Positions 36,443 to 44,798 of a DNA stretch of 64,000 nt are shown piece by piece. Source of the DNA: Rhodobacter sp. 24-YEA-8. Its GTDB lineage: Bacteria; Pseudomonadota; Alphaproteobacteria; Rhodobacterales; Rhodobacteraceae. The translations under genes and the position numbers were made by a program. How positions within the stretch are numbered: position 1 is the first letter of the stretch; every line of letters begins with the position of its first letter. Below the pieces are notes generated by a model, which did no database searches, had not been told where the DNA came from, and saw only the letters and a list, made by a program, of their open reading frames with translations. The DNA lies in NCBI RefSeq assembly GCF_900105075.1, contig NZ_FNSK01000001.1, positions 819,001 to 883,000 of the forward strand. Direction: 5' to 3'.

Positions 36443-37736
36443 TGAATTTCTGGGCGGCTTGAGTGACAATGCGTTGCGGGCGCTGCCGTGGATCTTCGAT
36501 TTCTGGGCGCTGCCGCATCAGCTGCCGCCTGAAGGCGCGTGGAAATCCTGGGTGATCATGGGCGGTCGTGGTGCGGGGAAGACACGCGCCGGAGCGGAAT
36601 GGGTGCGTTCCATGGTCGAGGGTGACACGGCTGAAGCGCCGGGGCTGGCGCGGCGCGTGGCGCTGGTCGCGGAAACGCTGGAGCAGGCGCGTGAAGTGAT
36701 GGTGCTGGGAGAAAGCGGCATTCTGGCCTGCTCGCCGCCGGACCGGCGACCGAAATGGATTGCGTCCAGGAACCGGCTGGAATGGGTGAATGGCGCGGTG
36801 GCGCAGCTTTTTTCGGCGCATGATCCGGAACGGCTGCGGGGGCCGCAATTCGACGCGGCCTGGGCGGATGAGCTGGCGAAATGGCCGAAGGCAGCAGAGA
36901 CATGGGATCAGCTGCAGTTCGGTCTGCGGCTGGGGGATAATCCGCAGCAGGTGGTGACGACGACGCCCCGGAATGTGGCGGTGCTGAAGGCGATTTTGCA
37001 GAACCCTTCGACGGTGGTGACCCATGCGCCCACCGAGGCTAACCGGGCCTGGCTGGCCGAGAGCTATCTTGAGGAGGTGAAGGCGCGCTATGGCGGCACC
37101 TCGCAGGGGCGACAGGAGCTTGAGGGGCTTTTGATCGAGGAGGCCGAAGGGGCGCTCTGGTCACAGGCGATGATCACCGAGGCGCAGGCGGCGGCCGAGG
37201 TCCGGCCGCTGCGGGTGGTGGTGGCTGTCGACCCTCCGGTGACGGCGACCAAGAAATCCGACGAATGCGGCATCGTGGTGGTGGGCGCGGATACGAGCGG
37301 AGCGCCCGGCGAGTGGCGGGCAGTGGTGATGGCGGACCGAACAGTGCGCGGCGCGAGCCCGGATGGCTGGGCGCGGGCGGCAGTTGCGGCGATGGAGGAA
37401 TTTTCGGCCGAGCGGCTGGTCGTCGAGGTGAACCAGGGCGGCGATCTGGTCGCGGGTGTTGTGCGCCAGGTTGATCCGCTGGTGCCGGTGCGCGAAGTGC
37501 GGGCGATGCGGGGCAAGATGCTGCGCGCCGAACCGGTGGCGGCTTTGTACGAACAGGGCCGGATCGCGCATCGGCGGGGGCTCGGGGATCTCGAGGCGCA
37601 GATGGTCCGGATGACGCGGACCGGCTGGCAGGGGCAGGGAAGCCCGGACCGGCTGGACGCTCTGGTCTGGGCACTGACCGAGCTGATGATCGTACCTTCT
37701 TCGCGGATCGGACAGCCGGGGGTGCGCACGATCTGA
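36318..37736 (+). CDS. GTA gp2, large terminase
   Basis: The DNA-packaging ATPase and nuclease that fills GTA heads with host DNA. In the 472-residue form, Walker A GGRGAGKT is at 82-89. FDAAWADELAKWP holds the Walker B acidic pair. The C-terminal RNase H-like nuclease shows acidic residues in VVVAVDPPVT, LVVEVNQGGD and SPDRLDALVWAL. The ATG at 36318 has a very strong GGAGGAGAGAAGGA upstream but lies inside gp1; ATG 36393 is an alternative that keeps all domains. Active-site residues appear intact. Confidence 0.93.
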   Translation: MSRNSAKSLPAGAQETANSTSGRRGMRSGADWLASALPGEIDEFLGGLSDNALRALPWIFDFWALPHQLPPEGAWKSWVIMGGRGAGKTRAGAEWVRSMVEGDTAEAPGLARRVALVAETLEQAREVMVLGESGILACSPPDRRPKWIASRNRLEWVNGAVAQLFSAHDPERLRGPQFDAAWADELAKWPKAAETWDQLQFGLRLGDNPQQVVTTTPRNVAVLKAILQNPSTVVTHAPTEANRAWLAESYLEEVKARYGGTSQGRQELEGLLIEEAEGALWSQAMITEAQAAAEVRPLRVVVAVDPPVTATKKSDECGIVVVGADTSGAPGEWRAVVMADRTVRGASPDGWARAAVAAMEEFSAERLVVEVNQGGDLVAGVVRQVDPLVPVREVRAMRGKMLRAEPVAALYEQGRIAHRRGLGDLEAQMVRMTRTGWQGQGSPDRLDALVWALTELMIVPSSRIGQPGVRTI

Positions 37737-37776
37737 GGCTGCGCTGCGGAAGTGCGGCCGGGGACCCTCGCCCGGA

Positions 37777-37807
37777 CCCCCGGAGTATTTGGATCAAAAG
37801 GAAATGA
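37777..37807 (+). repeat. Intergenic repeat copy B (divergent)
   Basis: CCCCCGGAGTATTTGGATCA then AAAGGAAATGAG, a looser copy of the dispersed element, located between gp2 and gp3 inside the GTA cluster. Confidence 0.4.
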
Positions 37808-37863
37808 GCGGCGGAGTGCCTTTTCGGGGCGGCTTTCGCATGGCTTACAAAAGGAGCGGCTTT

Positions 37864-39093
37864 GTGTTCGATTTCCTGAAAGGCAGGTCGAGGGTGCCGC
37901 CGGTGCCCGGGCAGAAGGCGAGCGCGACGGGGCGGGTGATCGCCCGCAGCGTGGTGACGGGAAGTGGAGGCCGGGTTGCGGGCGGTGCGCGCGACGCCGT
38001 CTCGCTGACCCGGGCGGGGTTTCAGGGCAATCCGGTCGGATTCCGTGCAGTCAGGATGATTGCCGAAGCAGCGGCGGCTTTGCCGGTGATCTGTCAGGAT
38101 TGCGAGCGTCGCTATGAGGCGCATCCGGTGCTGGCGCTGCTGGCGCGGCCCAATGGGGCGCAGGGGCGGGCGGAGCTTCTGGAGGCGGTTTACGGCAATC
38201 TTTTGCTCAGCGGCAATGCCTATGTGGAGGCGGTGCCCGGGCCGGGCGAGCCGGGAAGCGGTGCGCTGCCGGGGGAACTGCATGCTTTGCGCCCCGACCG
38301 TATGTCGCTGGTGCCGGGGGCGGATGGCTGGCCGGTGGCGTTTGACTATACGGTGGCGGGCCGGGTGCATCGCTTTGATGTCACTGAAGGGCTGAGCCCG
38401 GTCTGCCATATTCGTAGCTTCCATCCGCAGGATGATCATTATGGCCTGTCGCCGATGCAGGCGGCGGTGGCGGTTGATGTGCATAATGCGGCATCGGCCT
38501 GGTCGAGATCGCTTCTGGACAATGCGGCGCGGCCTTCGGGGGCGATCATCTATAAGGGCGCCGACGGGCAGTCCGTTCTGACGCCGGACCAGTATGACCG
38601 GCTGGTGTCTGAGATGGAGGCGCATCATCAGGGGGCGCGGAACGCCGGACGACCGATGCTGCTGGAGGGTGGGCTGGACTGGAAGCCGATGGGGTTCTCG
38701 CCCTCGGATATGGAATTTCACGAGACCAAGCTTGCGGCGGCGCGCGAAATTGCGGTCGCCTTTGGGGTGCCGCCGATGCTGATGGGAATCCCCGGCGACG
38801 CCACTTACGCCAATTATCAGGAGGCGAACCGGGCCTTTTACCGGCTGACGGTCTTGCCGCTCGCGTCGCGGGTGCTGGCAGCGCTGTCGCATTGGCTCGC
38901 CGGATTTGGGGGGGAGGCGGTCGGGCTGCGGCCTGATCTGGACCAGATCCCGGCACTGGCGGTCGAGCGCGACCAGCAATGGGCACGGGTTGGGTCGGCA
39001 TCTTTCCTGAGCGAGGCGGAGAAACGCGCGCTTCTGGGTCTGCCGCGTCTGCCGGAGCCGGATGAGGAACCGGGCGATGAGGGGAGCGCATGA
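37864..39093 (+). CDS. GTA gp3, portal protein
   Basis: HK97-family portal that forms the ring through which DNA enters and leaves the head. I set the start at GTG 37864 (VFDFLKGRSR), because AAAAGGAGCGG lies directly before it; the open frame itself runs up to 37789. The 409-residue product has the portal signature FVNPVGFRAVRMIAEAAAAL-type stretch (here QGNPVGFRAVRMIAEAAAAL), YGNLLLSGNAYVE, the HIRSFHPQDDHYGLSPMQAA region, and the stem helices near YANYQEANRAFYRLTVLPLA. Length fits RcGTA gp3. Confidence 0.93.
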   Translation: MFDFLKGRSRVPPVPGQKASATGRVIARSVVTGSGGRVAGGARDAVSLTRAGFQGNPVGFRAVRMIAEAAAALPVICQDCERRYEAHPVLALLARPNGAQGRAELLEAVYGNLLLSGNAYVEAVPGPGEPGSGALPGELHALRPDRMSLVPGADGWPVAFDYTVAGRVHRFDVTEGLSPVCHIRSFHPQDDHYGLSPMQAAVAVDVHNAASAWSRSLLDNAARPSGAIIYKGADGQSVLTPDQYDRLVSEMEAHHQGARNAGRPMLLEGGLDWKPMGFSPSDMEFHETKLAAAREIAVAFGVPPMLMGIPGDATYANYQEANRAFYRLTVLPLASRVLAALSHWLAGFGGEAVGLRPDLDQIPALAVERDQQWARVGSASFLSEAEKRALLGLPRLPEPDEEPGDEGSA

Positions 39094-39335
39094 ACCAGCG
39101 CAAAGAGGGGGCGGGGTCGCGCTTTATCTTTGACAGTTTTGACGCCGCCCATGCCCGGATCGAGGCCAATGAACGGGTGATGGAGGAGCGTTGGGCGGCG
39201 CTGGAATTCCGCCTTGGCCAGATCGACGCGGCGCTGGAGCGGCTGGAGCGGCGGATCTGGCTTGGGGTCTGCGGGGGGGCGGCGTTTTTGCTGGCACAGG
39301 GCGCGGAAGCGGTAATCCGGGCGGCGATGAAATGA
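39090..39335 (+). CDS. GTA gp3.5, small membrane-segment protein
   Basis: An 81-residue product overlapping the portal stop by four bases (ATGA). It has an N-terminal amphipathic helix (FDSFDAAHARIEANERVMEE), a coiled stretch, and a C-terminal hydrophobic helix (IWLGVCGGAAFLLAQGAEAV). Position and size match gp3.5 of RcGTA, whose role is not settled. A head-associated or membrane-linked function is possible. The ATGA coupling and conserved place argue that it is a real gene. Confidence 0.75.
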   Translation: MNQRKEGAGSRFIFDSFDAAHARIEANERVMEERWAALEFRLGQIDAALERLERRIWLGVCGGAAFLLAQGAEAVIRAAMK

Positions 39336-39344
39336 GGGTGAGCG

Positions 39345-39902
39345 ATGCTGGAACATAAATTCTGCCGGCCCGAAGCAGGGCTGACCCTGAGCGAGGGGTG
39401 CGAGTTGTCGGGCTACGCCTCACTGTTCGGGGTGAGGGACCAGGGCGGTGATCTGGTGGCGCCGGGGGCCTACGCGAAATCGCTGGCGCGTCTTAAGGCG
39501 AAAGGCGGCAGGGTGCGGATGCTGTGGCAGCATGATCCGACCCAGCCCATCGGCATCTGGGATGAGGTCCGCGAAGATGCGACCGGGCTTTGGGTCAAAG
39601 GGCGCCTCCTGACCGAAGTGGCAAAGGGGCGCGAGGCGGCGGCTCTGCTGGAAGCGGGCGCGCTGGACGGGCTGTCGATCGGTTACAGGACGCTGCGGGC
39701 CGAGCGCGAGGGCGCCGGTCAGAGTGCCGGCAAGGGCAAGGGGCGCAGGCTGTTGGAAGTCGAGCTTTGGGAAGTTTCTCTGGTGACTTTCCCGATGCTG
39801 AGCGAGGCGCGGGTGGCGGCAAAATCCGAAGAGGTGACGTCGGTTTTCGACGGGCTCGCCGCGCTGTTTGAGAGCGCAAGGCGTGACCTTGCAGGGCGCT
39901 GA
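39345..39902 (+). CDS. GTA gp4, HK97-type prohead protease
   Basis: Serine protease of the HK97/U35 family that trims the capsid protein during head assembly. The 185-residue product has the family opening LSGYASLFGVRDQGGDLVAPGAY, here residues 21-43. The catalytic His63 is in MLWQHDPTQPIG and Ser111 in LDGLSIGYRT. The third conserved stretch is ELWEVSLVTFPM. It directly precedes the capsid gene, as in HK97-like phages and RcGTA. Motifs are intact, so head maturation should be possible. Confidence 0.95.
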   Translation: MLEHKFCRPEAGLTLSEGCELSGYASLFGVRDQGGDLVAPGAYAKSLARLKAKGGRVRMLWQHDPTQPIGIWDEVREDATGLWVKGRLLTEVAKGREAAALLEAGALDGLSIGYRTLRAEREGAGQSAGKGKGRRLLEVELWEVSLVTFPMLSEARVAAKSEEVTSVFDGLAALFESARRDLAGR

Positions 39903-39942
39903 GCGCGCCCCCGGGAATTCTGCCAGACAAAAGGAAGAACGG

Positions 39943-41136
39943 ATGACGGAGAAAGAGATCCGGGCCGGGGAGATCACCCCGGGCCTGAGCCCGGCTGCCG
40001 AGGTGAAAACCGCTATGGCCGGATTCCTGAAGGAATTCAGTTTCTTTCAGGCTGACGTGAAACAATCGCGGCAACATCAGGAAGAGCGACTGACCATGCT
40101 TCAGAAGAAAACCATGGCCTGGGGTCGTCCGGCACTTTCCGCCGTGCCGGAGGAAAACGCGCCGCATCGCCAGGCGTTCAATGCCTATCTGCGATCGGGC
40201 GATGACGAGGGCTATCGCGGGCTGAGCCTTGAGGGCAAAGCAATGTCGACGGCCGTGGCGGCGGATGGCGGATATCTCGTCTCGCCGCAGACGGCCGATC
40301 AGATCCGCTCCATGCTGGTCTCGACCTCGAGCCTGCGCTCGGTGGCCAATGTCGTGCAGGTCGAGGCGACCTCGTTCGACGTTCTGGTGGACCGTTCCGA
40401 GGTCGGCTCGGGCTGGGCGACTGAGGCGGCGGCGACGACCGAGACGGCAACCCCCACGCTTGAGCGGATCCAGATCCGGTTGCATGAGCTCTCAGCCATG
40501 CCGAAGGCCAGTCAACGGCTGCTTGATGACAGTGCCTTTGACGTGGAAGGCTGGCTTGCGGGCAAGATCGCCACGCGTTTCATCCGCGCCGAGGCTTCGG
40601 CCTTTATCAACGGGGATGGCGTTGACAAGCCGAAGGGCATCCTGCTGCCGGCCAAGGTGGCAAATGCCTCCTGGGCCTGGGGCAATCTCGGTTATGTGCC
40701 GACGGGGGCTGCGGCGGATTTCGCGACCAGTAATCCCGCCGATTGCATCATCAACCTGGTCTATGCTCTGGGCGCCGATTACCGCGCCAATGGCACTTTC
40801 CTGATGAATTCCAAAACCGCCGGCGCGGTCAGGAAGATGAAGGATGCCGATGGCCGTTTCCTGTGGTCGGATGGACTGGCGGCGGGTGAGCCCGCGCGTC
40901 TGATGGGCTATGCTGTGCTGATCTGCGAGGATATGCCTGACGTCGGCGCAAACAGCTTCCCCATCGCGTTCGGGGATTTCCACGCCGGCTATACCATAGC
41001 TGAGCGCCCGGATCTGCGCATTCTGCGCGACCCGTTCTCGGCCAAGCCGCATGTCCTCTTCTATGCCACCAAGCGCGTGGGCGGTGACATTGCTGATTAC
41101 GCAGCCATCAAACTGCTGCGTGTTGCGACCTCCTGA
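39943..41136 (+). CDS. GTA gp5, major capsid protein
   Basis: HK97-fold capsid protein forming the GTA head. The 397-residue precursor has a helical N-terminal scaffold-like region (1 to about 100), with AAEVKTAMAGFLKEFSFFQA. A cleavage site is likely near MSTAVAADGGYLVSPQ (about 101-116), where mature RcGTA capsid begins. Later signatures are ATSFDVLVDRSEVGSGWATE, PKASQRLLDDSAFDVEGWL, GDGVDKPKGIL and GTFLMNSKTAGAVRKMKD. ATG 39943 follows AAAGGAAG; the frame runs on to 39868, within the protease gene. Confidence 0.97.
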   Translation: MTEKEIRAGEITPGLSPAAEVKTAMAGFLKEFSFFQADVKQSRQHQEERLTMLQKKTMAWGRPALSAVPEENAPHRQAFNAYLRSGDDEGYRGLSLEGKAMSTAVAADGGYLVSPQTADQIRSMLVSTSSLRSVANVVQVEATSFDVLVDRSEVGSGWATEAAATTETATPTLERIQIRLHELSAMPKASQRLLDDSAFDVEGWLAGKIATRFIRAEASAFINGDGVDKPKGILLPAKVANASWAWGNLGYVPTGAAADFATSNPADCIINLVYALGADYRANGTFLMNSKTAGAVRKMKDADGRFLWSDGLAAGEPARLMGYAVLICEDMPDVGANSFPIAFGDFHAGYTIAERPDLRILRDPFSAKPHVLFYATKRVGGDIADYAAIKLLRVATS

Positions 41137-41205
41137 CGACCTGATGCCGGGCCGTTCGCGGCCTGGCCCGCTTTCTTCGGCTGAGAGTATTGGGGGGCGC
41201 AGGTT

Positions 41206-41805
41206 ATGAGACTGACGGAAGAGACGGTGGTGCCGGTGGCGAGCCTGCCGCTGGACGCGCTGAAGGAACATCTGCGTCTTGGCAGCGGGTTTGCGCTGGC
41301 GGCGGATCAGGATGCACTGCTGGAGAGCCATCTGCGCGCGGCGATTGCGGCGATCGAAGGGCGGGTTGCCAAGGCGCTGGTCCGGCGGCGGTTCCTGCTG
41401 GAGATGGAGGTCTGGCGCGATGCCGATGCCCAGGCTTTGCCGCTGGCGCCGGTCACGTCTTTGGTGAGTGTCGAACTGGTCTCGCCGGCGGGTGTCGCGA
41501 GTGCGGTCAATCCGGCGCGCTACCGGCTGATACAGGATCAGCATCGCCCGCGGGTCGCAGGGACGGGTGCCGCGCTGCCGGAACCTGCGACCGGGGGCGG
41601 GATAAGGCTGCTGTTCGAGGCAGGTTTCTCGGCGACCTGGGCCGGGGTGCCTGCTGATCTGCAACAGGCGGTGATGCTGCTTGCAGCAGAATATTACGAA
41701 TTCCGGCATGATCCGGGCACGCGGGGTGCGGGTCTGCCAGGCGCGGTCGAAAGCCTGATCGGGCGCTGGCGGCTGATCCGCGTGCTGGGCGGGGGGCGGC
41801 GATGA
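41206..41805 (+). CDS. GTA gp6, head-tail adaptor
   Basis: A 199-residue connector protein of the HK97 gp6 / SPP1 gp15 type that docks on the portal. It begins with VVPVASLPLDALKEHLRLGS and a helical pair (LLESHLRAAIAAIEGRVAKA). A beta segment with LPLAPVTSLVSVELV and a C-terminal helix LQQAVMLLAAEYYEFRHDPG follow. That arrangement is typical of these phage connector proteins. The stop overlaps gp7 by four bases. Confidence 0.88.
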   Translation: MRLTEETVVPVASLPLDALKEHLRLGSGFALAADQDALLESHLRAAIAAIEGRVAKALVRRRFLLEMEVWRDADAQALPLAPVTSLVSVELVSPAGVASAVNPARYRLIQDQHRPRVAGTGAALPEPATGGGIRLLFEAGFSATWAGVPADLQQAVMLLAAEYYEFRHDPGTRGAGLPGAVESLIGRWRLIRVLGGGRR

Positions 41806-42140
41806 GGGTGCCGCAGCTGCGCCAGCAGCTCGCGCTTGAGGAGGCGAGCCGGCTTCCGGACGGCGTCGGAGGGTTCACGCTGAGCTGGGCGCTGGTGGGT
41901 CTGCTCTGGGCAGAGATGGTGGCGGGCAGTGGCCGCGATCCTTCGGGTGAGGAAGTAATCCTGTCCTCGGTGGCCTGGCGGATCACAGTGCGCGGCGCAG
42001 CCGTCGGGACGCCCGCCCGCCCGCGCCCAGAACAGCGGTTCAGGCTGGGGGCCCGCATTTTTACCATCCTCGCGGTGGCCGAGAATGAGCAGGGCGGCCT
42101 GTGGCTGACCTGCACCTGCCGCGAGGAGGCGCCGAAATGA
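41802..42140 (+). CDS. GTA gp7, head-tail stopper (head closure protein)
   Basis: A 112-residue protein of the phage head-tail joining family (SPP1 gp16-like). The family pattern is LRQQLALEEASRLPDGVGGF near the start. WALVGLLWAEMVAGSGRDPS, VAWRITVRGAA, RPEQRFRLGARIFTILAV and a closing LTCTCREEAPK follow. It closes the connector after packaging and receives the tail. It overlaps gp6 and gp8 by four bases on each side, so translation is tightly coupled. Confidence 0.87.
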   Translation: MRVPQLRQQLALEEASRLPDGVGGFTLSWALVGLLWAEMVAGSGRDPSGEEVILSSVAWRITVRGAAVGTPARPRPEQRFRLGARIFTILAVAENEQGGLWLTCTCREEAPK

Positions 42141-42532
42141 GCTATGCCGCAGCAGCAGCCCTGCAAATGGCGGTCTTCCGGCGGCTGAGCACGGCGCCGG
42201 CTCTGGCGGGGGTTGCGGTGCATGACGCACTGCCGCCATCGCCGCCGGGGCTTTTCGTGCTGATCGGGCCGGAGGAGGTCCGCGATGCTTCGGATCAATC
42301 GGGAGAGGGCGCGGATCACCGGCTGGTCATCAGTGTGATCAGTGATGCCGAGGGGTTTCTGGCGGCAAAAACCGTTTCAGTGGCGATCTCGGATCTTTTG
42401 GCGGGGCCGATGCCGACGCTGTCGCGCGGACGGCTGGTGCGCCTTTCCTTTGACCGCGCTGTGGCGAGACGGATCGGCGAGGGCGCTGTGCGGCGCATCG
42501 ACCTGACCTTCCGGGCGCGGATCGAACTCTGA
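42137..42532 (+). CDS. GTA gp8, tail terminator
   Basis: A 131-residue protein of the DUF3168 family, which caps the tail tube next to the head. It starts MSYAAAAALQMAVFRRLSTA, and VAVHDALPPSPPGLFVLIGP is the family's typical second strand. Then come RLVISVISDAEGFLAAKTVS and a C-terminal IDLTFRARIEL. I start at ATG 42137, which overlaps the gp7 stop; an upstream frame to 42101 is spurious. Confidence 0.88.
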   Translation: MSYAAAAALQMAVFRRLSTAPALAGVAVHDALPPSPPGLFVLIGPEEVRDASDQSGEGADHRLVISVISDAEGFLAAKTVSVAISDLLAGPMPTLSRGRLVRLSFDRAVARRIGEGAVRRIDLTFRARIEL

Positions 42533-42563
42533 TCTCCGCATTCACTCTTTCAAGGAGACAACC

Positions 42564-42977
42564 ATGGCAGTTCAGGCCGGGAAAGACCTTCTGATCAAGA
42601 TCGACCAGACTGGCGATGGCCAGTTCGAAACCATTGCCGGCCTTCGGGCAACCCGCGCCAGTTTCAATGCTGAAACGGTGGAGGTCACCAGTCTTGAGAG
42701 CTCGGGTGGCTGGCGAGAATTGCTGGCGGGGGCGGGGGTGAAATCGGCGAGCATCTCTGGGTCTGGCGTGTTTCGAGATGCAGAAACCGATGAGCGCGCC
42801 CGCCAGATCTTCTTTGACGGTGAGATCCCGTCCTTCCAGGTGGTGATCCCGGATTTCGGCGTGGTGCAGGGACAGTTCCAGATTACCAGCCTTGAATATT
42901 CCGGCAGCCATAATGGCGAGGCGACCTATGAGGTCTCGCTCGCCTCGGCGGGCGCCCTCAGCTTCACGGCGCTCTGA
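42564..42977 (+). CDS. GTA gp9, major tail tube protein
   Basis: A 137-residue tail tube protein of the TP901-1 / RcGTA type; stacked hexamers build the short GTA tail. It has QAGKDLLIKIDQTGDGQFET near the start, RASFNAETVEVTSLESSGGW, the SASISGSGVFRDAETDERAR motif and the final EVSLASAGALSFTAL. This tube class shares the last pattern (S-A-G-x-l-x-F-x-A). CAAGGAGACAACC precedes the ATG, a strong ribosome site as fits an abundant subunit. Confidence 0.92.
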   Translation: MAVQAGKDLLIKIDQTGDGQFETIAGLRATRASFNAETVEVTSLESSGGWRELLAGAGVKSASISGSGVFRDAETDERARQIFFDGEIPSFQVVIPDFGVVQGQFQITSLEYSGSHNGEATYEVSLASAGALSFTAL

Positions 42978-43297
42978 TGGTGAACCCTTATGCGGGTGAG
43001 GTGGAGATCACGCTTGATGGGGTGCCGCATGTGGCAAAGCTGACGCTTGGCGCGCTGGCGGAGCTGGAGGCGGGGCTGGGTGACGCCTCGCTGATGGATC
43101 TGGTCGAGCGATTCGAGGGGGGGCGGTTTTCGGGCCGTGACGTGCTGGCGCTGGTGGTTGCGGGCCTGAGGGGCGGCGGCTGGAGAGGACAGGCGGGCGA
43201 TCTGGTCGCTGTCGAGATCGGCGGCGGGCCGGTGGCTGCGGCAAAGGCCGCAGCGGAGCTTCTGGCCCGGGCTTTCTCCCTCGGAGAGACGAAATGA
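42977..43297 (+). CDS. GTA gp10, tail assembly chaperone-like protein
   Basis: A 106-residue protein of the GTA gp10 family (gene transfer agent family protein). It opens VNPYAGEVEITLDGVPHVAK, then LTLGALAELEAGLGDASLMD, a pattern shared with phage tail assembly chaperones that follow the tail tube gene. The C-terminus is an Ala-rich helix. The ATG overlaps the last base of the gp9 stop. Many phages make a second, frameshifted chaperone here; in GTAs the next small gene (gp10.1) takes that place. Confidence 0.85.
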   Translation: MVNPYAGEVEITLDGVPHVAKLTLGALAELEAGLGDASLMDLVERFEGGRFSGRDVLALVVAGLRGGGWRGQAGDLVAVEIGGGPVAAAKAAAELLARAFSLGETK

Positions 43298-43548
43298 ACC
43301 GCAGCTTCGACTGGCCGGGGCTGATCCGGGCGGGGCTGCATGGGCTGGGGCTGGAACCGCGCGTGTTCTGGAGCATCACGCCGGTCGAGTTGCGGATCAT
43401 GCTGGGGGCGGAGCGGGGGACTCCGCCCCTGACGCGGGCGCGGCTGGCAGAACTCGCCGCGTCTTTCCCCGATCGGGGGGCAGCACGAATGAAAGGGGAC
43501 GAAAATGGCGGAACCGGATCTGCTGGCGGAACAGCTGGCGGGGCTTGA
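43294..43548 (+). CDS. GTA gp10.1, small chaperone-like protein
   Basis: An 84-residue protein with the rcc01693-family pattern: FDWPGLIRAGLHGLGLEPRV, FWSITPVELRIMLGAERGTP and LTRARLAELAASFPDRG. The second half of phage tail chaperones (Tail_assembly gpT type) has the same W-x-x-T-P-x-E-L/F layout. It overlaps gp10 by four bases and gp11 by 44 bases. It probably works with gp10 on the tape measure protein during tail assembly. Confidence 0.8.
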   Translation: MNRSFDWPGLIRAGLHGLGLEPRVFWSITPVELRIMLGAERGTPPLTRARLAELAASFPDRGAARMKGDENGGTGSAGGTAGGA

Positions 43549-44158
43549 GGACAGGCTGGGGGCCTCGGCTGCGATGGTCGCGGCTTTTGATGGTGAGCTG
43601 GCACGGCTGAGGGATAGTGCGACCTTCACCTCGCGCGAAGTTTCGACGTTGTCGAATGGTATTGCGGGGGGCCTCAGGCGGGCGTTTGACGGGCTGGCCT
43701 TTGACGGGCTGCGGCTCTCGGACGCGCTGAGGGGGGTGGCTCAGACGATTGTGGATACGGTCTATTCGGTCGCGATGCGGCCTATCCACACTGCGGCCGG
43801 CGGGGCGATTGCAAATGGGATCAACGGGTTGATGTCGGGGCTGATGCCTTTTGCCAATGGCGCGGGTTTTGCGCAGGGGCGGGTCATGCCTTTTGCCAAT
43901 GGTGGTGTGGTTTCGGGCCCGGTGTCGTTTCCGATGCGGGGCGGGCATGGGCTGATGGGCGAGGCCGGTCCGGAGGCCATCATGCCACTGAGCCGCGGCG
44001 CGGATGGGAGGCTCGGGGTGCTGACCCAAGGCAGCGGCCGGCCTGTGCATGTGGTGATGAACATTTCCACCCCCGATGTGACGGGGTTCCGGCGCTCGGA
44101 AAGCCAGATCGCGGCACAGCTGGGGCGTGCGCTGGCACGCGGTCAGCGCAATCGGTGA
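43505..44158 (+). CDS. GTA gp11, tail tape measure protein
   Basis: A 217-residue tape measure protein, which sets tail length. It is very short for this class, as expected for the short RcGTA tail. The N-terminal coiled region (DLLAEQLAGLEDRLGASAAM) leads to a phage minor-tail helix (GLRLSDALRGVAQTIVDTVY). Then come Gly/Ala-rich membrane-active parts with NGAGFAQGRVMPFANGGVVS, and the conserved GLMGEAGPEAIMPLSRGADG. The start lies inside the end of gp10.1. Confidence 0.9.
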   Translation: MAEPDLLAEQLAGLEDRLGASAAMVAAFDGELARLRDSATFTSREVSTLSNGIAGGLRRAFDGLAFDGLRLSDALRGVAQTIVDTVYSVAMRPIHTAAGGAIANGINGLMSGLMPFANGAGFAQGRVMPFANGGVVSGPVSFPMRGGHGLMGEAGPEAIMPLSRGADGRLGVLTQGSGRPVHVVMNISTPDVTGFRRSESQIAAQLGRALARGQRNR

Positions 44159-44168
44159 GGAGAGGCGC

Positions 44169-44798
44169 ATGTTTCATGAAGTAAGGTTCCCCGCCAATCT
44201 GAGCTTCGGTTCGGTCGGCGGGCCGGAGCGCCGCACCGAGATTGTGACGCTCACCAACGGGTTCGAGGAGCGCAACACTCCCTGGGCTCATTCGCGCCGG
44301 CATTACGACGCGGGGGTCGGGCTCAGATCACTGGACGATCTGGAGGCGCTGATCGCCTTTTTCGAGGCGCGGCGCGGGCAGTTGCATGGGTTTCGTTGGA
44401 AGGACTGGTCGGATTATCGTTCCTGTCTGCCATCGGGGAAAGTTGGTCCCCTGGATCAGTTTCTCGGACATGGGGATGGGGTAAATACGGCTTTCCCGCT
44501 TCTGAAGTCTTACAGATCGGGTGCGGAAGATTATTCGCGGCCGATCCGCAAGCCTGTGGCGGGGTCCGTGCTGGTCGCGCTGGCCGATGATCCAAAGGTC
44601 GGGGGCATCGAGTTCACGGTCGACAGCGCGAAGGGCGAGGTCCTTTTCGAAGTGCCTCCTCCTTTGGGCGCAAGGGTCACTGCGGGGTTTGAGTTCGATG
44701 TGCCGGTGCGGTTCGACGCCGACCGGATCCAGGTTTCCGTCGCGAGCTTTCAGGCCGGCGATGTTCCGAATGTCCCGGTGGTGGAGATCAGACTGTGA
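44169..44798 (+). CDS. GTA gp12, distal tail protein (DUF2460)
   Basis: A 209-residue DUF2460 protein forming the ring that joins the tail tube to the baseplate. It starts MFHEVRFPANLSFGSVGGPE, then RRTEIVTLTNGFEERNTPWA and RRGQLHGFRWKDWSDYRSC, the DUF2460 core. FDADRIQVSVASFQAGDVPN follows near the end. The ATG at 44169 has GAGGAGAGGCGC just ahead; the frame extends upstream to 44127 within gp11. It overlaps gp13 by four bases (GTGA). Confidence 0.93.
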   Translation: MFHEVRFPANLSFGSVGGPERRTEIVTLTNGFEERNTPWAHSRRHYDAGVGLRSLDDLEALIAFFEARRGQLHGFRWKDWSDYRSCLPSGKVGPLDQFLGHGDGVNTAFPLLKSYRSGAEDYSRPIRKPVAGSVLVALADDPKVGGIEFTVDSAKGEVLFEVPPPLGARVTAGFEFDVPVRFDADRIQVSVASFQAGDVPNVPVVEIRL